Counted from the first letter of the stretch, positions 26,501-34,651 are shown. The stretch: 64,000 nucleotides of DNA from Kuafuiihalomonas sp050331295 (GCA_050331295.1 JBHJGZ010000006.1:749158-813157); one strand, 5' to 3'. Numbers and translations are program-made. Notes: generated from the letters alone by a model not told the origin.

Positions 26501-27031
26501 GGCAACGTCGAGACCTCCCAGAGAATCGTCGATGTGCTGTTGGGTGCGCTGGGGCGGGCCGCAGCCAGTCAGGGGACCATGAACAACGTGACCTTCGGCA
26601 ATGAACGCTTCGGCTACTACGAAACCATCGGGGGCGGTGCAGGTGCCACGCCCCACGGTGCGGGGGCGTCCGGGATCCATACGCACATGACGAATACCCG
26701 GATCACCGATCCCGAGGTCCTGGAGCGGGCGGTGCCGGTCTGGCTCCGTCGATTCGGTCTGCGACGGGGGTCGGGGGGGAACGGTCGATGGTCCGGAGGC
26801 GACGGTCTGATCCGGACCTTCGAATTTCGCGAGCCCGTGGTGCTCTCTCTCCTGACGGAGCGACGTGCCCGGCCTCCGTTCGGTTTAGCCGGCGGCGGGG
26901 CCGGCGCCACTGGCGTCAATCGGGTCAACGGCCGAGAGGTGCCTGCGAAAGGATCGTTCGATTTACGAACAGGTGACCGACTGGAGATTCAAACGCCGGG
27001 CGGCGGAGGATGGGGAAAAGCGGGTGTGTGA
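23504..27031 (+). CDS. ATP-dependent 5-oxoprolinase, fused HyuA-HyuB type
   Basis: The 1175-residue protein joins both hydantoinase/oxoprolinase subunits. Residues ~1-680 are HyuA-like: IDRGGTFTDC nucleotide-binding loop, RMGTTVATNALLERKG, VGTQARPDLF, GFDMGGTSTDV and GGAGGQTACALA. Residues ~700-1175 are HyuB-like: VQLEILANAFMSVAEQMG, SCAVFDAEGRLVANAPHIPVHLG, NDPYAGGSHLPD and GGGAGATPHGAGASG. Single-chain enzymes of this length hydrolyse 5-oxoproline to glutamate with ATP (OPLAH, ~1290 aa). An ATG two codons later is an alternative start. The divergent neighbour may process formylglutamate, hinting at glutamate-derivative salvage. Confidence 0.9.
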   Translation: MVMFRWHFWIDRGGTFTDCIGVRSDTGEMRVAKVLSSDAAPLKGIRKLLDLKDDAPIPPSEVRMGTTVATNALLERKGAPTAFIVTHGFEDILRVGTQARPDLFALEFQPPSPLYRSVFGLPMRQDRDGQVAEIPDTATLDQVLTAARNAGCRSLAVVGLHAYLDGTLERSVRARAQHFGFDHISISSETAPEIGLVARGDTTVVDAYCTPLLRDYLQGLASAMPGSRIRLMQSSGGLSADLKGKDAVLSGPAGGVVAVGALAQRLGVTQAIGFDMGGTSTDVCRWAGAPERRFEAEVSGVRLRAPMMAIHTVAAGGGSICRFDGARYTVGPESAGSTPGPLCYGDPAASTLTLTDAHLILGRVRPELFPFPLAADRAERALMEVSREARPPGGEAEPAHAAHTAAEGFFRVATASMAEAIRQVTVARGHDVRDHVLMVFGGAGGQTACALARQLGIEHVVVHPLASVFSAWGMGLAPVRWDGVEDGRELEVERSDELEDRFRALTQQGESQLAHEPEGERYVQRWFDLRYRGTDYTLPIPCGPDLRRRFDEAHELRFGYRRNDHPVSVAAIRVSVECRPELWATEPPKPPVRRIDARGRLFLDGAFHEVRVLHRAHLPVQEVWPGPLVVVDDGTAVVVEPDFSVEKDEDEILHLRSTKRRQARAPDLVPDTPDPVQLEILANAFMSVAEQMGAVLQNTAVSTNIRERRDYSCAVFDAEGRLVANAPHIPVHLGAMGQTVKAVLAAHPDARDGDVFVSNDPYAGGSHLPDVTVVTPVFLDDTLRFVVASRGHHADIGGITPGSMPPFSSRLDQEGVIFRNDVAVRGGAFLREALLQQLSSGPHPARRPQDNLADFEAKVAANRTGAQRLLELARSWGMDFMLRYMDFVRQNAADQVRTALADLGLREATFADALDDGTPLAVRLRYLDDTLDVDFQGTGAAVSGNLNAPEAVTVAAVLYVLRCLVGRPIPLNDGCLEPVRLHLPKDSLLSPPPGRAVCGGNVETSQRIVDVLLGALGRAAASQGTMNNVTFGNERFGYYETIGGGAGATPHGAGASGIHTHMTNTRITDPEVLERAVPVWLRRFGLRRGSGGNGRWSGGDGLIRTFEFREPVVLSLLTERRARPPFGLAGGGAGATGVNRVNGREVPAKGSFDLRTGDRLEIQTPGGGGWGKAGV

Positions 27032-27097
27032 CCGTGAAAGACCCCAGGATCCGTTCCTGCGACCTGTTCTCCCTTTTGGCGGCGGCCTTTTTTGGGC

Positions 27098-27781
27098 ATG
27101 AAGGACTGGCTGATGCGGCTCGGCCGCATTAAAGCCCCAGGCCAGACCATGTCCGAGACCGGAACATCCGAAGCACGCCGTCTCGACCCGGACTCGGAGG
27201 CGCATCCCGTGCCGAGCGCGGAACCGCGGCTCCGGTCGGTGCCTCCCCCCGAGCCTCGACCGTCCCTCTGGAAGCGCCTTCGGCGTCTCATCGTCCACAA
27301 CCTCCTCCATCTGGACGACACCCCGCACCGCATCGCGGCCGGCGTCTTTCTGGGCTTTCTGATCGGCGCCACCCCCACCATCGGCATCCAGGTAGCCCTG
27401 TACCTGTTGGTCGCGCCTCTGATCGGCGCGAATCGCGTGTCCGGCATTCTCCCGATCTGGATTTCGAATCCGTTGACGGCGGTGCCTCTCTACTACGCAG
27501 AATGGCAGGTCGGCCGCCTGGTGGTGACGGGCTCGTTCGGTACCTCGGACGAGAGCTGGGGGGTTCTGGCCCGGGTGATACGTCCCGACCTCGGTCAAAC
27601 GTGGTCGGCTCGCCTGCTCGAACTCGACCTATACGTCTCGCTCTTCCACACCCTGGTGGACATGGGTGTGGAGCTCTGGGTGGGATCTCTCGTCGTCGGC
27701 ACCCTTTCGGGAGCCCTCGGGTATTGGGTCGCCCGACGCATGGTGACGCGATACCGAGCCAAGAAAGCCGAAGCTCGCTGA
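27098..27781 (+). CDS. DUF2062 domain-containing membrane protein
   Basis: The 227-residue protein has a ~65-residue Pro/Ser/Arg-rich cytoplasmic N-terminus, followed by the DUF2062 core. Features are DDTPHRIAAGVFLGFLIG, PTIGIQVALYLLVAPLIGANR and WISNPLTAVPLYYAEWQVG, then a further hydrophobic segment near the C-terminus. DUF2062 proteins are small integral membrane proteins of unknown function, sometimes adjacent to or fused with glycosyltransferases. I use the ATG at 27098 rather than a TTG two codons earlier. It is followed by exonuclease III after 28 bp. Confidence 0.8.
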   Translation: MKDWLMRLGRIKAPGQTMSETGTSEARRLDPDSEAHPVPSAEPRLRSVPPPEPRPSLWKRLRRLIVHNLLHLDDTPHRIAAGVFLGFLIGATPTIGIQVALYLLVAPLIGANRVSGILPIWISNPLTAVPLYYAEWQVGRLVVTGSFGTSDESWGVLARVIRPDLGQTWSARLLELDLYVSLFHTLVDMGVELWVGSLVVGTLSGALGYWVARRMVTRYRAKKAEAR

Positions 27782-27809
27782 CTCCGATTCGAGGCTTCGA
27801 ACTTCCGCC

Positions 27810-28607
27810 GTGCGCGTCATAACTTGCAACGTGAACGGCATCCGTTCGGCATGCGCCAAGGGCCTGACCGAGTGGCTGCGTCGGCAAAATCCAGATTTCG
27901 TCTGTTTTCAAGAAGTTCGAGCCGCCCCCGAACAGATGCCGCGACGCGCGTCCCATCCGCGTGGGTTCTACGCCCATTACTTCGTCCCCAACCGAAAGGG
28001 GTACAGCGGGGTTGGAATCTGGTCCCGCCGTTCCCCCGACCGCGTCGAACGCGGTCTCGGAGTCTCGGAATGGGATGCAGAGGCCCGGGTCCTTCGGGCG
28101 GACTTTGGCCACCTCACGGTCGCATCGCTGTACGTCCCGTCCGGAAGCTCGGGCGAGGTACGGCAGCAAGCCAAGTTCCGGTTCATGGACGACCTCCTGA
28201 GTTGGCTCAAGACGTTGATGAATCAGGGTCGCCAAGTGCTTATCGCCGGCGACTGGAACATTGCCCACAAACCCATCGACCTTCGGAACTGGCGCTCCAA
28301 TCAGAAGAACTCCGGCTTCCTCCCGGAAGAGCGCGCCTACCTGGACCGAGTCTTCGATGAGGTGGGCTACGTCGACGTCTTCCGACGGTTGAACCCCCAC
28401 CCCGACCAGTACACGTGGTGGTCGAACCGCGGACGCGCCTGGGAAAACAACGTGGGATGGCGCCTCGACTACCAGATTGCGACCCCGAACCTGGCCTCCG
28501 TGGCGGCCAGCACGTCGGTCTACACCCGGAAGCGCTTCTCCGACCATGCCCCGCTCACGGTGGACTACCGTGACTCCGAGCTCGCGCTTCTGCCAGAGCA
28601 TTGCTAG
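27810..28607 (+). CDS. xth: Exodeoxyribonuclease III (AP endonuclease)
   Basis: The 265-residue protein has the exonuclease III motifs in order: MRVITCNVNGIRSACAKG, the metal-binding Glu in FVCFQEVRA, YVPSGS, GDWNIAHKPIDLRNW (catalytic Asp and Asn), a WWS segment, WRLDYQIAT, and the C-terminal FSDHAPL with the catalytic His. It cleaves at abasic sites and degrades duplex DNA 3' to 5' in base-excision repair. The start is GTG, giving the canonical N-terminus. Confidence 0.93.
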   Translation: MRVITCNVNGIRSACAKGLTEWLRRQNPDFVCFQEVRAAPEQMPRRASHPRGFYAHYFVPNRKGYSGVGIWSRRSPDRVERGLGVSEWDAEARVLRADFGHLTVASLYVPSGSSGEVRQQAKFRFMDDLLSWLKTLMNQGRQVLIAGDWNIAHKPIDLRNWRSNQKNSGFLPEERAYLDRVFDEVGYVDVFRRLNPHPDQYTWWSNRGRAWENNVGWRLDYQIATPNLASVAASTSVYTRKRFSDHAPLTVDYRDSELALLPEHC

Positions 28608-28617
28608 AAGGCCGGTC

Positions 28618-29256
28618 ATGTCCTTCGGGACCTTCCTTCAGCAAGGTGGCTGGGCCATGTGGCCGATCTACGCGTGCTCCTTGGCTGCGCTCACGGTGTT
28701 CATCAAGAAGATGGTGGACCTCGCCAGCTCCCGTCTCGGGGATGTGTCATGGTTCGAAAAGGCACTTCAGGCCCTCCGTAACGCCGACGATGACGAGCTT
28801 CACCGCGTGCTCCGAGGAGCACCGCACCCGGCAGCTCGCGTCCTGGATGCCGGCCTGTCCGTCCGGCGGGCAAGCCCCGACCGGATCGAGGCCGAAGCGC
28901 GGCGGGTGGGAAACCTCGAGATTCAACGGGCAGAGGCCTACCTTTCGGTTCTTTCCTTCATCGCGCAAGCGGCGCCCCTCCTCGGCCTGCTCGGCACGGT
29001 GCTGGGCATGGTCGACTTGTTTCGAGGCCTTCAGTCCTCCGGGCTTCAGTCCATCGACCTCGCTCTTCTCTCCAGCGGTATTTGGAAAGCCCTCTTGACG
29101 ACAGCAGCCGGCCTCACCGTTGCCCTTCCCACGTTGGCGGCCTACAGCTATCTGGTTCGACGAGCCGACAGCCTCCGAATACAGGTTTCTGACCTCGTGC
29201 AAAGAATGTTGACCGAACTCTCGGTGATGAAACCGGAGGACAACCGACCACGATGA
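28618..29256 (+). CDS. exbB: MotA/TolQ/ExbB-family proton channel protein
   Basis: The 212-residue protein has three predicted helices: one near the N-terminus (GGWAMWPIYACSLAALTVFIKK) and two in the C-terminal half (FIAQAAPLLGLLGTVLGMVDLF and SSGIWKALLTTAAGLTVALPTLAAY). The second and third form the conserved TolQ/ExbB core with AAPLLGLLGTVLGM and the conserved TAAGL Thr. Together with ExbD it uses proton motive force to energise TonB- or Tol-type envelope processes. ATG at 28618 is 10 bp after the exonuclease stop. Its stop overlaps the exbD start by 4 bp. No TonB gene follows, so the partner is elsewhere. Confidence 0.9.
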   Translation: MSFGTFLQQGGWAMWPIYACSLAALTVFIKKMVDLASSRLGDVSWFEKALQALRNADDDELHRVLRGAPHPAARVLDAGLSVRRASPDRIEAEARRVGNLEIQRAEAYLSVLSFIAQAAPLLGLLGTVLGMVDLFRGLQSSGLQSIDLALLSSGIWKALLTTAAGLTVALPTLAAYSYLVRRADSLRIQVSDLVQRMLTELSVMKPEDNRPR

Positions 29257-29663
29257 ATTTCGAGCTTGATCCGCCGTCCCGCTCGGAACCCACCATCAAC
29301 TTGTCCGCGCTGATCGACGTCGTCTTCATCCTGATGATCTTCGTGATCCTGGGCGCCACGTTCGACCGCGTTCGCGCGTTGGACATCGAGCTTCCGCAAA
29401 GCGATGCCGAGGCCGAGGTGGACCCGGATTTGGCACGCCTGCAAGTTCCAGCCAATGGACTTCTGATTCTCAACGACTCACCCGTGAGCTTGAAGGAGCT
29501 TCCGAACGCACTCGAAGCCATAAAGGGAAAAGCGAGCAACCTGGTGATTCAAGCCGACAAGAACACCCCTCTTCAGCTTGCGGTCGACCTACTGGATATC
29601 GCCCGGGCGGCCGGCTTCGAAGGAGCGAGCCTTTCCACCCTGCCTCGAGGCGACTCCGGGTAG
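29253..29663 (+). CDS. exbD: ExbD/TolR-family biopolymer transport protein
   Basis: The 136-residue protein has one N-terminal helix with the functional Asp (NLSALIDVVFILMIFVIL), then a ~95-residue periplasmic domain with VPANGLLILNDSPVSL and VIQADKNTPLQLAVDLLDIARAAGF, all diagnostic of ExbD/TolR. It works with the ExbB-like protein encoded immediately upstream (ATGA overlap). The gene converges on the Cys-rich lipoprotein gene with a 15-bp gap. Confidence 0.93.
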   Translation: MNFELDPPSRSEPTINLSALIDVVFILMIFVILGATFDRVRALDIELPQSDAEAEVDPDLARLQVPANGLLILNDSPVSLKELPNALEAIKGKASNLVIQADKNTPLQLAVDLLDIARAAGFEGASLSTLPRGDSG

Positions 29664-29678
29664 CGCCACCTCGCCGAC

Positions 29679-30101
29679 CTAGAATGCCGTGCAGGTCGCG
29701 TTGTCGCAGTCGGTAGAGCAATCATCCGAGGCACAGCTGAAGCGACAGTCGGACCCGGCCAGGCAGATCTGTTCGCAGGATGTGGCCGTACACTGAAGCA
29801 CGCAGTTTGCGTTTTCGCCGCAGATCTGGGTGCAGTCATCGGACGTGCAAGCGAGGTCGCAGACCGAGTTCGATTCGCAGATCTGAAGACAGCTGGTGTC
29901 CGAGCACGATAGCGCACACTGGGCGGACGGCGGACACGCCTGTTCGCAAACGCCGTTCTCGCAATCCCCCGACCCGCAAGCCACGGCTCCCAGGGCATGA
30001 GCGAGCCAAAACGACCAGACCAGGGTCCGTAGGGCCACCGGAAGAAACGTAGACGAAACGGCCTTCCTTTGGAATGTAGGAAACCGGGTCACTTCGGTCA
30101 C
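29679..30101 (-). CDS. Exported Cys-rich protein with 19-residue four-Cys repeats, likely lipoprotein
   Basis: The 140-residue protein has an N-terminal export segment (VALRTLVWSFWLAHALGAVAC). Its AVAC end is an imperfect lipobox. The remaining ~100 residues contain 21 Cys. From the CPPSAQC segment on, the spacing is regular: C-x5-C-x3-C-x4-C-x3, a 19-residue unit with four Cys repeated about four times (core elements SDTSCLQIC, TSDDCTQIC, TATSCEQIC and ASDDCSTDC). This suggests a disulfide-stapled or metal-binding solenoid outside the cytoplasm. The GTG start overlaps the folB stop by 4 bp, so the two are coupled; an internal GTG (VALRT) could be the true start. I know no family for it. Confidence 0.65.
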   Translation of the reverse strand: MTEVTRFPTFQRKAVSSTFLPVALRTLVWSFWLAHALGAVACGSGDCENGVCEQACPPSAQCALSCSDTSCLQICESNSVCDLACTSDDCTQICGENANCVLQCTATSCEQICLAGSDCRFSCASDDCSTDCDNATCTAF

Positions 30102-30457
30102 GGGTTTCGTCTTCTCTTCAGTCGAACCGAGACATCGGCCGCATCCGGGACAGCGCCGGGCTTGTGGACTTCAACCTCGACACTCGCAATTCTCGAATCG
30201 AGTTCGAAGATCCCGTGGATGCACCGAAGAGCGAGGCTTTCGATTAAACGATGGTGTCGTTCCCGTGCCACGGCACGGCACACTTCCGAAACCGCGTCGT
30301 AGTCGAGCCCATTGTCCAGGTCATCCCCGATGGCAGCCGCCTCGAGGTCGAGTTCCACGAAAACGTCGAAGAAGAGTTGCTGCAGGATTGTGGCCTCGAA
30401 GGGATAGATCCCCACCGAGGCGGAAACTTCGAGGCCTCTGACCGTCACGACGTCCAT
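30098..30457 (-). CDS. folB: Dihydroneopterin aldolase (FolB)
   Basis: The 119-residue protein matches FolB in size and motifs: VTVRGLEVSASVGIYPFE, a FVELDLE strand, GLDYDAVSEVCRAV, HRLIESLALRCIHGIF (carrying the pterin-anchoring Glu), and VEVHKPGAVP with the catalytic Lys. It converts dihydroneopterin to 6-hydroxymethyl-dihydropterin in folate synthesis. It sits 9 bp after a surface lipoprotein gene and overlaps the Cys-repeat gene by 4 bp. That is an unusual operon context for a cytosolic enzyme. Confidence 0.93.
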   Translation of the reverse strand: MDVVTVRGLEVSASVGIYPFEATILQQLFFDVFVELDLEAAAIGDDLDNGLDYDAVSEVCRAVARERHHRLIESLALRCIHGIFELDSRIASVEVEVHKPGAVPDAADVSVRLKRRRNP

Positions 30458-30466
30458 GGGCCCAAC

Positions 30467-31753
30467 CTATGGTGTCGACCTCAGCTCCGGCCACCGTTCT
30501 GGCGGGATATCTGTCGGCTCCGACAACACCACATCGACCGGAACCACTTCGGTCGCCCCCGACGCAACCACCCGGAGGACGGCGGCGAGCCAGACATCCC
30601 CTCGCTGCGGATTCAGAAAGCGGGGACCGATTCCCGGCACCGTCAGCAACCGACCGTCGACCAATAACCGCAGCGATGCAGCTCCAGGAGGACCCGCCAG
30701 TGGGTCGACCGCCAGCCCGTACACGCCCTCCATCAACGCGGAGACGGTCAGGGTCTCCGGGCCGAATCCATCGAAATCATCCTCGACTTCACCGACCTCG
30801 TTCGGGTGTAAGGCGGAAAGAATTCCGTCTGGCTCGGTGAGCAGACCGTCCGGCACGACCAACAGCAGGTCGAAGTCGGCTTGGCTTTCCCACGTCAACA
30901 AAGCGCGCAGTCCGGTTGCAGAGGGCGGGGCCACCACCGAGGACGCGCAACGCCCGCCTGCCTGGTCCACCAGCACCTCGACGCGATTGTCCCCGCCGAA
31001 GAGGGGCACGCGTCGAACTTCGAAGCGACCCGCAACGACTGAAAGGGGACCATCGAACACTTGATTCCGTCCGTCGGTGACCCTCCATGTACCGACGGTA
31101 TCCACCGGGGGATCCACGGACCCCATCAAGCGAGGCAGGATCGGCGACGGCACGGTGGTGCCGGGTCGAGGCTCCACCAACCGAACCTCCGGACACTCGA
31201 CACACGAGCCGGTCAAGCGAACCAGGCGGCGCTGAGTCGCGTCACGCACCGATGCCCTAACCTCGAACCCTGAAAACCGAGGCGGCAAGAAGAGCTCGGC
31301 CACGAAAGGGACCGGGAGCAATGCCCCAGGCTCGGGGTGGTCCAAAGCCACCCGCTCCACCGTCCCGCCGCAGCCCGCTGACCCTTGGGGCTCCAGCTCC
31401 ACGGAGATCTGGGATGCCACCGTTTCGATGGTCCCGAGGATTCGAAGTTGGCGCTGAGTCGCATCGACCCGAGCGCCCTCCAGGGGCTCCTGGATCCGGA
31501 TCTTCGGGAGTCGAGTCGCGAAGTCGCACCGCCCATCGTTGCGGCACACCGGCCGTCGCAAGGGATCCGCGGATTCGGGACAATCCGAAGCTTCGAGGCA
31601 TTCAAAGTCACAGGTTCCGTCGCGACCGTCCAGGCGGCAGAAGAATCCGAGCGGACAGTCGTTGGCGGATCGACATGTGATTTCGCCGCACGCAGGAACT
31701 CCGACGAGCCCCACACCGATCAGAAACGCACGGGTCAACACGGTGATCTTCAC
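30467..31753 (-). CDS. Cys-rich surface lipoprotein with a DUF2135/YfaP-like domain
   Basis: The 428-residue protein starts with a lipoprotein signal ending GVPAC. A Cys-rich module follows (residues ~20-75, CRSANDCPLGFFC, ECLEASDCPES, CRNDGRCDF), similar to Cys-rich motifs in Myxococcota surface proteins. The middle contains Ig/Bacon-like beta segments (RIQEPLEGARVDAT, VRLVEPRPGTTVPSP). The C-terminal ~130 residues hold LTWESQADFDLLLVVPDG and the acidic DDFDGFGPETLTV, as in DUF2135/YfaP-type domains that may bind calcium. The GTG start overlaps the upstream gene stop by 4 bp, and folB follows 9 bp later. Function is unknown; attachment or envelope surface display is inferred. Confidence 0.65.
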   Translation of the reverse strand: MKITVLTRAFLIGVGLVGVPACGEITCRSANDCPLGFFCRLDGRDGTCDFECLEASDCPESADPLRRPVCRNDGRCDFATRLPKIRIQEPLEGARVDATQRQLRILGTIETVASQISVELEPQGSAGCGGTVERVALDHPEPGALLPVPFVAELFLPPRFSGFEVRASVRDATQRRLVRLTGSCVECPEVRLVEPRPGTTVPSPILPRLMGSVDPPVDTVGTWRVTDGRNQVFDGPLSVVAGRFEVRRVPLFGGDNRVEVLVDQAGGRCASSVVAPPSATGLRALLTWESQADFDLLLVVPDGLLTEPDGILSALHPNEVGEVEDDFDGFGPETLTVSALMEGVYGLAVDPLAGPPGAASLRLLVDGRLLTVPGIGPRFLNPQRGDVWLAAVLRVVASGATEVVPVDVVLSEPTDIPPERWPELRSTP

Positions 31754-34539
31754 GGACACGCGGGGCTGTACTCGACGCGGATCTCGCTGCCCTCGCCGGG
31801 CGGGACCTCGAAGCGGATGCTCTGGGTGGCGAAGTCGTACGTCCAATCCCCGACCGAAAACCCGTCGACTCGAACCTCGATGGTTCGGTTCGGGTCGGCG
31901 GCTTCGCTGAGGGGGAATCGAGTATCCAGGCCGAACGCTATCCGCCCCAACAACTCGAGGTTGTCCCCCCAGTCGCCGCAGATGGAGAGAAAGGTGCCCT
32001 GACTCAGGGCGAGAAAGTCGGTCAGCTTGGGCGACGGCGTGGCGGTCAGACAGCCTCGAACGCCTCCAGACACCACGGCCGTCACCCATCCATCCGGCGT
32101 GAGTTGGTCGAGTCGCTGCGCGTAAAACGCAGCCGAGCCGGGGGAGAAATCATCTTCATCCGTGACGATGACCAACGCGACCACCGCCTGGCGGTCCAAG
32201 AGTCCAGCAAACCGGTCGGAGCCGCCGGCGGCCCGCTCAAGCGCCCGCAGCGCGGATTCGAGGCTTTCTTCGAAACCGGAGCCCTCGGCGCCCACCACGG
32301 CCTGGCGCGTGAATTCGCTGATGGCTCGACTGCGGGAAAGGGCGGAGCCGTCGATCACCGGTCCGACGAGTTGACCATCCAAGAGCGTCACAGAGGTGGT
32401 GGTGATGCCGATGCGAAAACCTGCTGCTTCGAGGTCGGCCTCGCGGATGAAGCGCTCTACGTTGCGCGCCAGGGCTTCTTGGTCGTCCAGCATCGAGGGG
32501 GAATCATCGATGACGAAGAGCACGTCCGTTTCGCGTATCGCTCTCTGCTCGAAGCGGTCGGTGCGGCGGCCCTCCAGGGCGCCCTCTCCCAGGACCGGAA
32601 CATACTGAGGAAAGGGGAGATCCTCGAAGCCGAATCTGAGCTCGGCTTCCTGCGGACCCACGGCAGGCGTGAACTGCACCGTCCAACGTTGCTCCATCCC
32701 GGGCGCCAACACCGTCGAGTTCGGGCCGGAAACAGAGAAAGCCGGATTCTCCGGGTCCCAGCGAACCGTTCCCACGCCGATGTCCAAGATACCCGTGTTG
32801 ATCATCCGCAGGGTTCGAATGGATGGCTGGCAATCCAGGCGCTGCACGCCGAAGTCCAGGATCTCGGGAAGGACCACCAGGGATGAATAACCCTCGCTGG
32901 TGCCGGTGAGGCTCACGCGTCGAATCGCCTCGAGGGGGTCGTTGGTCCGGAGCTGCAAGACGCCTTTGGCCGAACGTCGGCTCGTCGGAGAAAAGGACAC
33001 CGAAACCTCGGTGTTCGCTCCGGGCGAAAGCACGAACGTGGGGACCGCATCCAGACCAAAATGGGGGTCGCTGGGCTCCTCCAGCGACGCGTCGACGATG
33101 CATTCTTCGCTGCCGACGTTCTCGATACGCAAGTTGGCCTGTCGAGTACGACCCGGCTGAATCAGACCAAAGTTCAGCGTGGTGGGCTCGAGTTCCACCA
33201 AACACGCCGTCTCGGCCACAACGGCTCGCACCGGGACTTCGATGCGAGGAGACTCCGGGTCCGACGAACGCGCTGATACGGTTCCGGTGAAAGTTCCGAC
33301 GGTCGAGGGCTGGAAGCGCACCCGCGCGAAGGCGCTCTCGCCGGCCCCGAGGACCAACGGAAGCTCGGGCAGCTCCATCGAAAAGGCGGCCTGACCCACG
33401 AGGTCCACCGACTGCACTTCAACTGCGGCCGAACCGCTGTTCGTCATCACCAGTGACTGAGAAGCCGGCTCGGCTTGGGCCGACACCCCGAAGCTCACAC
33501 GCTCCGGATGGACGCCGAAGCGAGGACCCAAGCCCTCACCGCGTACCGGAATGCCTCTCGCCGAGAAGCGGGACGCATCGGTGGTCACGAGCACCTCGGC
33601 TGCGTGAGGTTCGGGCTGGTCCGGCTGGTAGGTGACCCGAATGGGCGCGACGTCTCCGGGCTCGAGAACCGTTGGGGTCGCTTCGACTCGAAAGCTCGGA
33701 TCACCGTCTACGGCGAAGGCCCGGAGCTCGATCGATGCATCTCCGAGGTTTCGAGTCAGCACCTGTAAGGTGACCTGTTCGCCGACCCCCACTCCTCCGA
33801 AATCCAGAACCGAAGGTTCGAACACCAGGGCCGAGTCGGTGCCGCTTGCGGTGATGCGAACCTCGGCCCCACACCGGGTCCCGCAGTATTCGAAGCGAAG
33901 GATGCCGGCATCCGCTCCCGGACTGAGGGGCCGATAAGAGAGATCCGTGACAAACTCCGATCGAGGTGAGAACGAAATTGAACCGAGCTCCTGAAAGCCC
34001 GCGAATCCAGACAGAGCAAAGTGAAGAGGGCGCTCGAATCCCTCCGTCACGAGGTCGCCCGCGATCTCTCGCCGTCCGCGGTGCTCGAAGAACAGTTCGA
34101 TGGAAGCCACATCACCGACCTCCACGCCTCGGAGGTCGACCTCCCGCGGCGTCACCGTGACCTCGGAAGCTTCGCCCTCGCCTCGCAGGCTCACCACGCC
34201 ATTCCCCCCGCTGGTTTCGAACGCCAGGCTTTCCGACGCCGGATCGATGCGCTCCGGCGCAAAGCCGAGGTCGACCGAGACCGAGCCTCCAGGGGGCACC
34301 TCGAACGACTGACGATCCACGAAAAAGGGCGCCGATGGGGGCTGGACGGTGGCGGAGAGCGCACGTTGACCTAGATTTCGCACCGCGACCCGGAGTCTCT
34401 TGGTCGCCCCCAAAGGGACCGTGCCAAAATCCAAGCTTTCGGAACCCAGTTCCAGCTCGGCCTCCTGCTGAACCAAGGTGGTCTCGTCCTCGCAGCCACC
34501 GGCCAGCACGGCAACGGCCAGGAAGCAGATGCGCTTCAT
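31750..34539 (-). CDS. Surface lipoprotein with choice-of-anchor-D (ASPM/SPD-2/Hydin) repeats and a VWA domain
   Basis: The 929-residue protein begins MKRICFLAVAVLAGGC, a clear lipobox. Residues ~25-620 hold about five to six Hydin/ASPM-type Ig-like repeats, recognised by recurrent LDFGTVPLG-, LDFGGVGVG-, LNFGLIQPG- and LDFGVQRLD-type starts. Residues ~640-850 form a von Willebrand A domain with DVLFVIDDSPSM (complete MIDAS DxSxS) and LVIVTDEDDFSPGS. The last ~60 residues are another beta domain ending in CP. The repeats suggest a surface stalk carrying a metal-dependent adhesion domain. It is 112 bp downstream of the glycosyltransferase gene and overlaps the next lipoprotein by 4 bp. Confidence 0.85.
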   Translation of the reverse strand: MKRICFLAVAVLAGGCEDETTLVQQEAELELGSESLDFGTVPLGATKRLRVAVRNLGQRALSATVQPPSAPFFVDRQSFEVPPGGSVSVDLGFAPERIDPASESLAFETSGGNGVVSLRGEGEASEVTVTPREVDLRGVEVGDVASIELFFEHRGRREIAGDLVTEGFERPLHFALSGFAGFQELGSISFSPRSEFVTDLSYRPLSPGADAGILRFEYCGTRCGAEVRITASGTDSALVFEPSVLDFGGVGVGEQVTLQVLTRNLGDASIELRAFAVDGDPSFRVEATPTVLEPGDVAPIRVTYQPDQPEPHAAEVLVTTDASRFSARGIPVRGEGLGPRFGVHPERVSFGVSAQAEPASQSLVMTNSGSAAVEVQSVDLVGQAAFSMELPELPLVLGAGESAFARVRFQPSTVGTFTGTVSARSSDPESPRIEVPVRAVVAETACLVELEPTTLNFGLIQPGRTRQANLRIENVGSEECIVDASLEEPSDPHFGLDAVPTFVLSPGANTEVSVSFSPTSRRSAKGVLQLRTNDPLEAIRRVSLTGTSEGYSSLVVLPEILDFGVQRLDCQPSIRTLRMINTGILDIGVGTVRWDPENPAFSVSGPNSTVLAPGMEQRWTVQFTPAVGPQEAELRFGFEDLPFPQYVPVLGEGALEGRRTDRFEQRAIRETDVLFVIDDSPSMLDDQEALARNVERFIREADLEAAGFRIGITTTSVTLLDGQLVGPVIDGSALSRSRAISEFTRQAVVGAEGSGFEESLESALRALERAAGGSDRFAGLLDRQAVVALVIVTDEDDFSPGSAAFYAQRLDQLTPDGWVTAVVSGGVRGCLTATPSPKLTDFLALSQGTFLSICGDWGDNLELLGRIAFGLDTRFPLSEAADPNRTIEVRVDGFSVGDWTYDFATQSIRFEVPPGEGSEIRVEYSPACP

Positions 34540-34651
34540 GTGCGTCGCAGCGTAACTCAACGCACCCTCGGCGGAGAAGGACGGCAAGCAGTGGATGGCC
34601 GGGACATGGCTTCCACCCCGATACCGATCCCCAACCGGGCCTGGCCAAGTT

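Noticed and set aside
28477..28617. Extended N-terminus of the ExbB-like protein
   Set aside because: It overlaps exonuclease III and has no similarity to the family; the ATG at 28618 gives the normal start.
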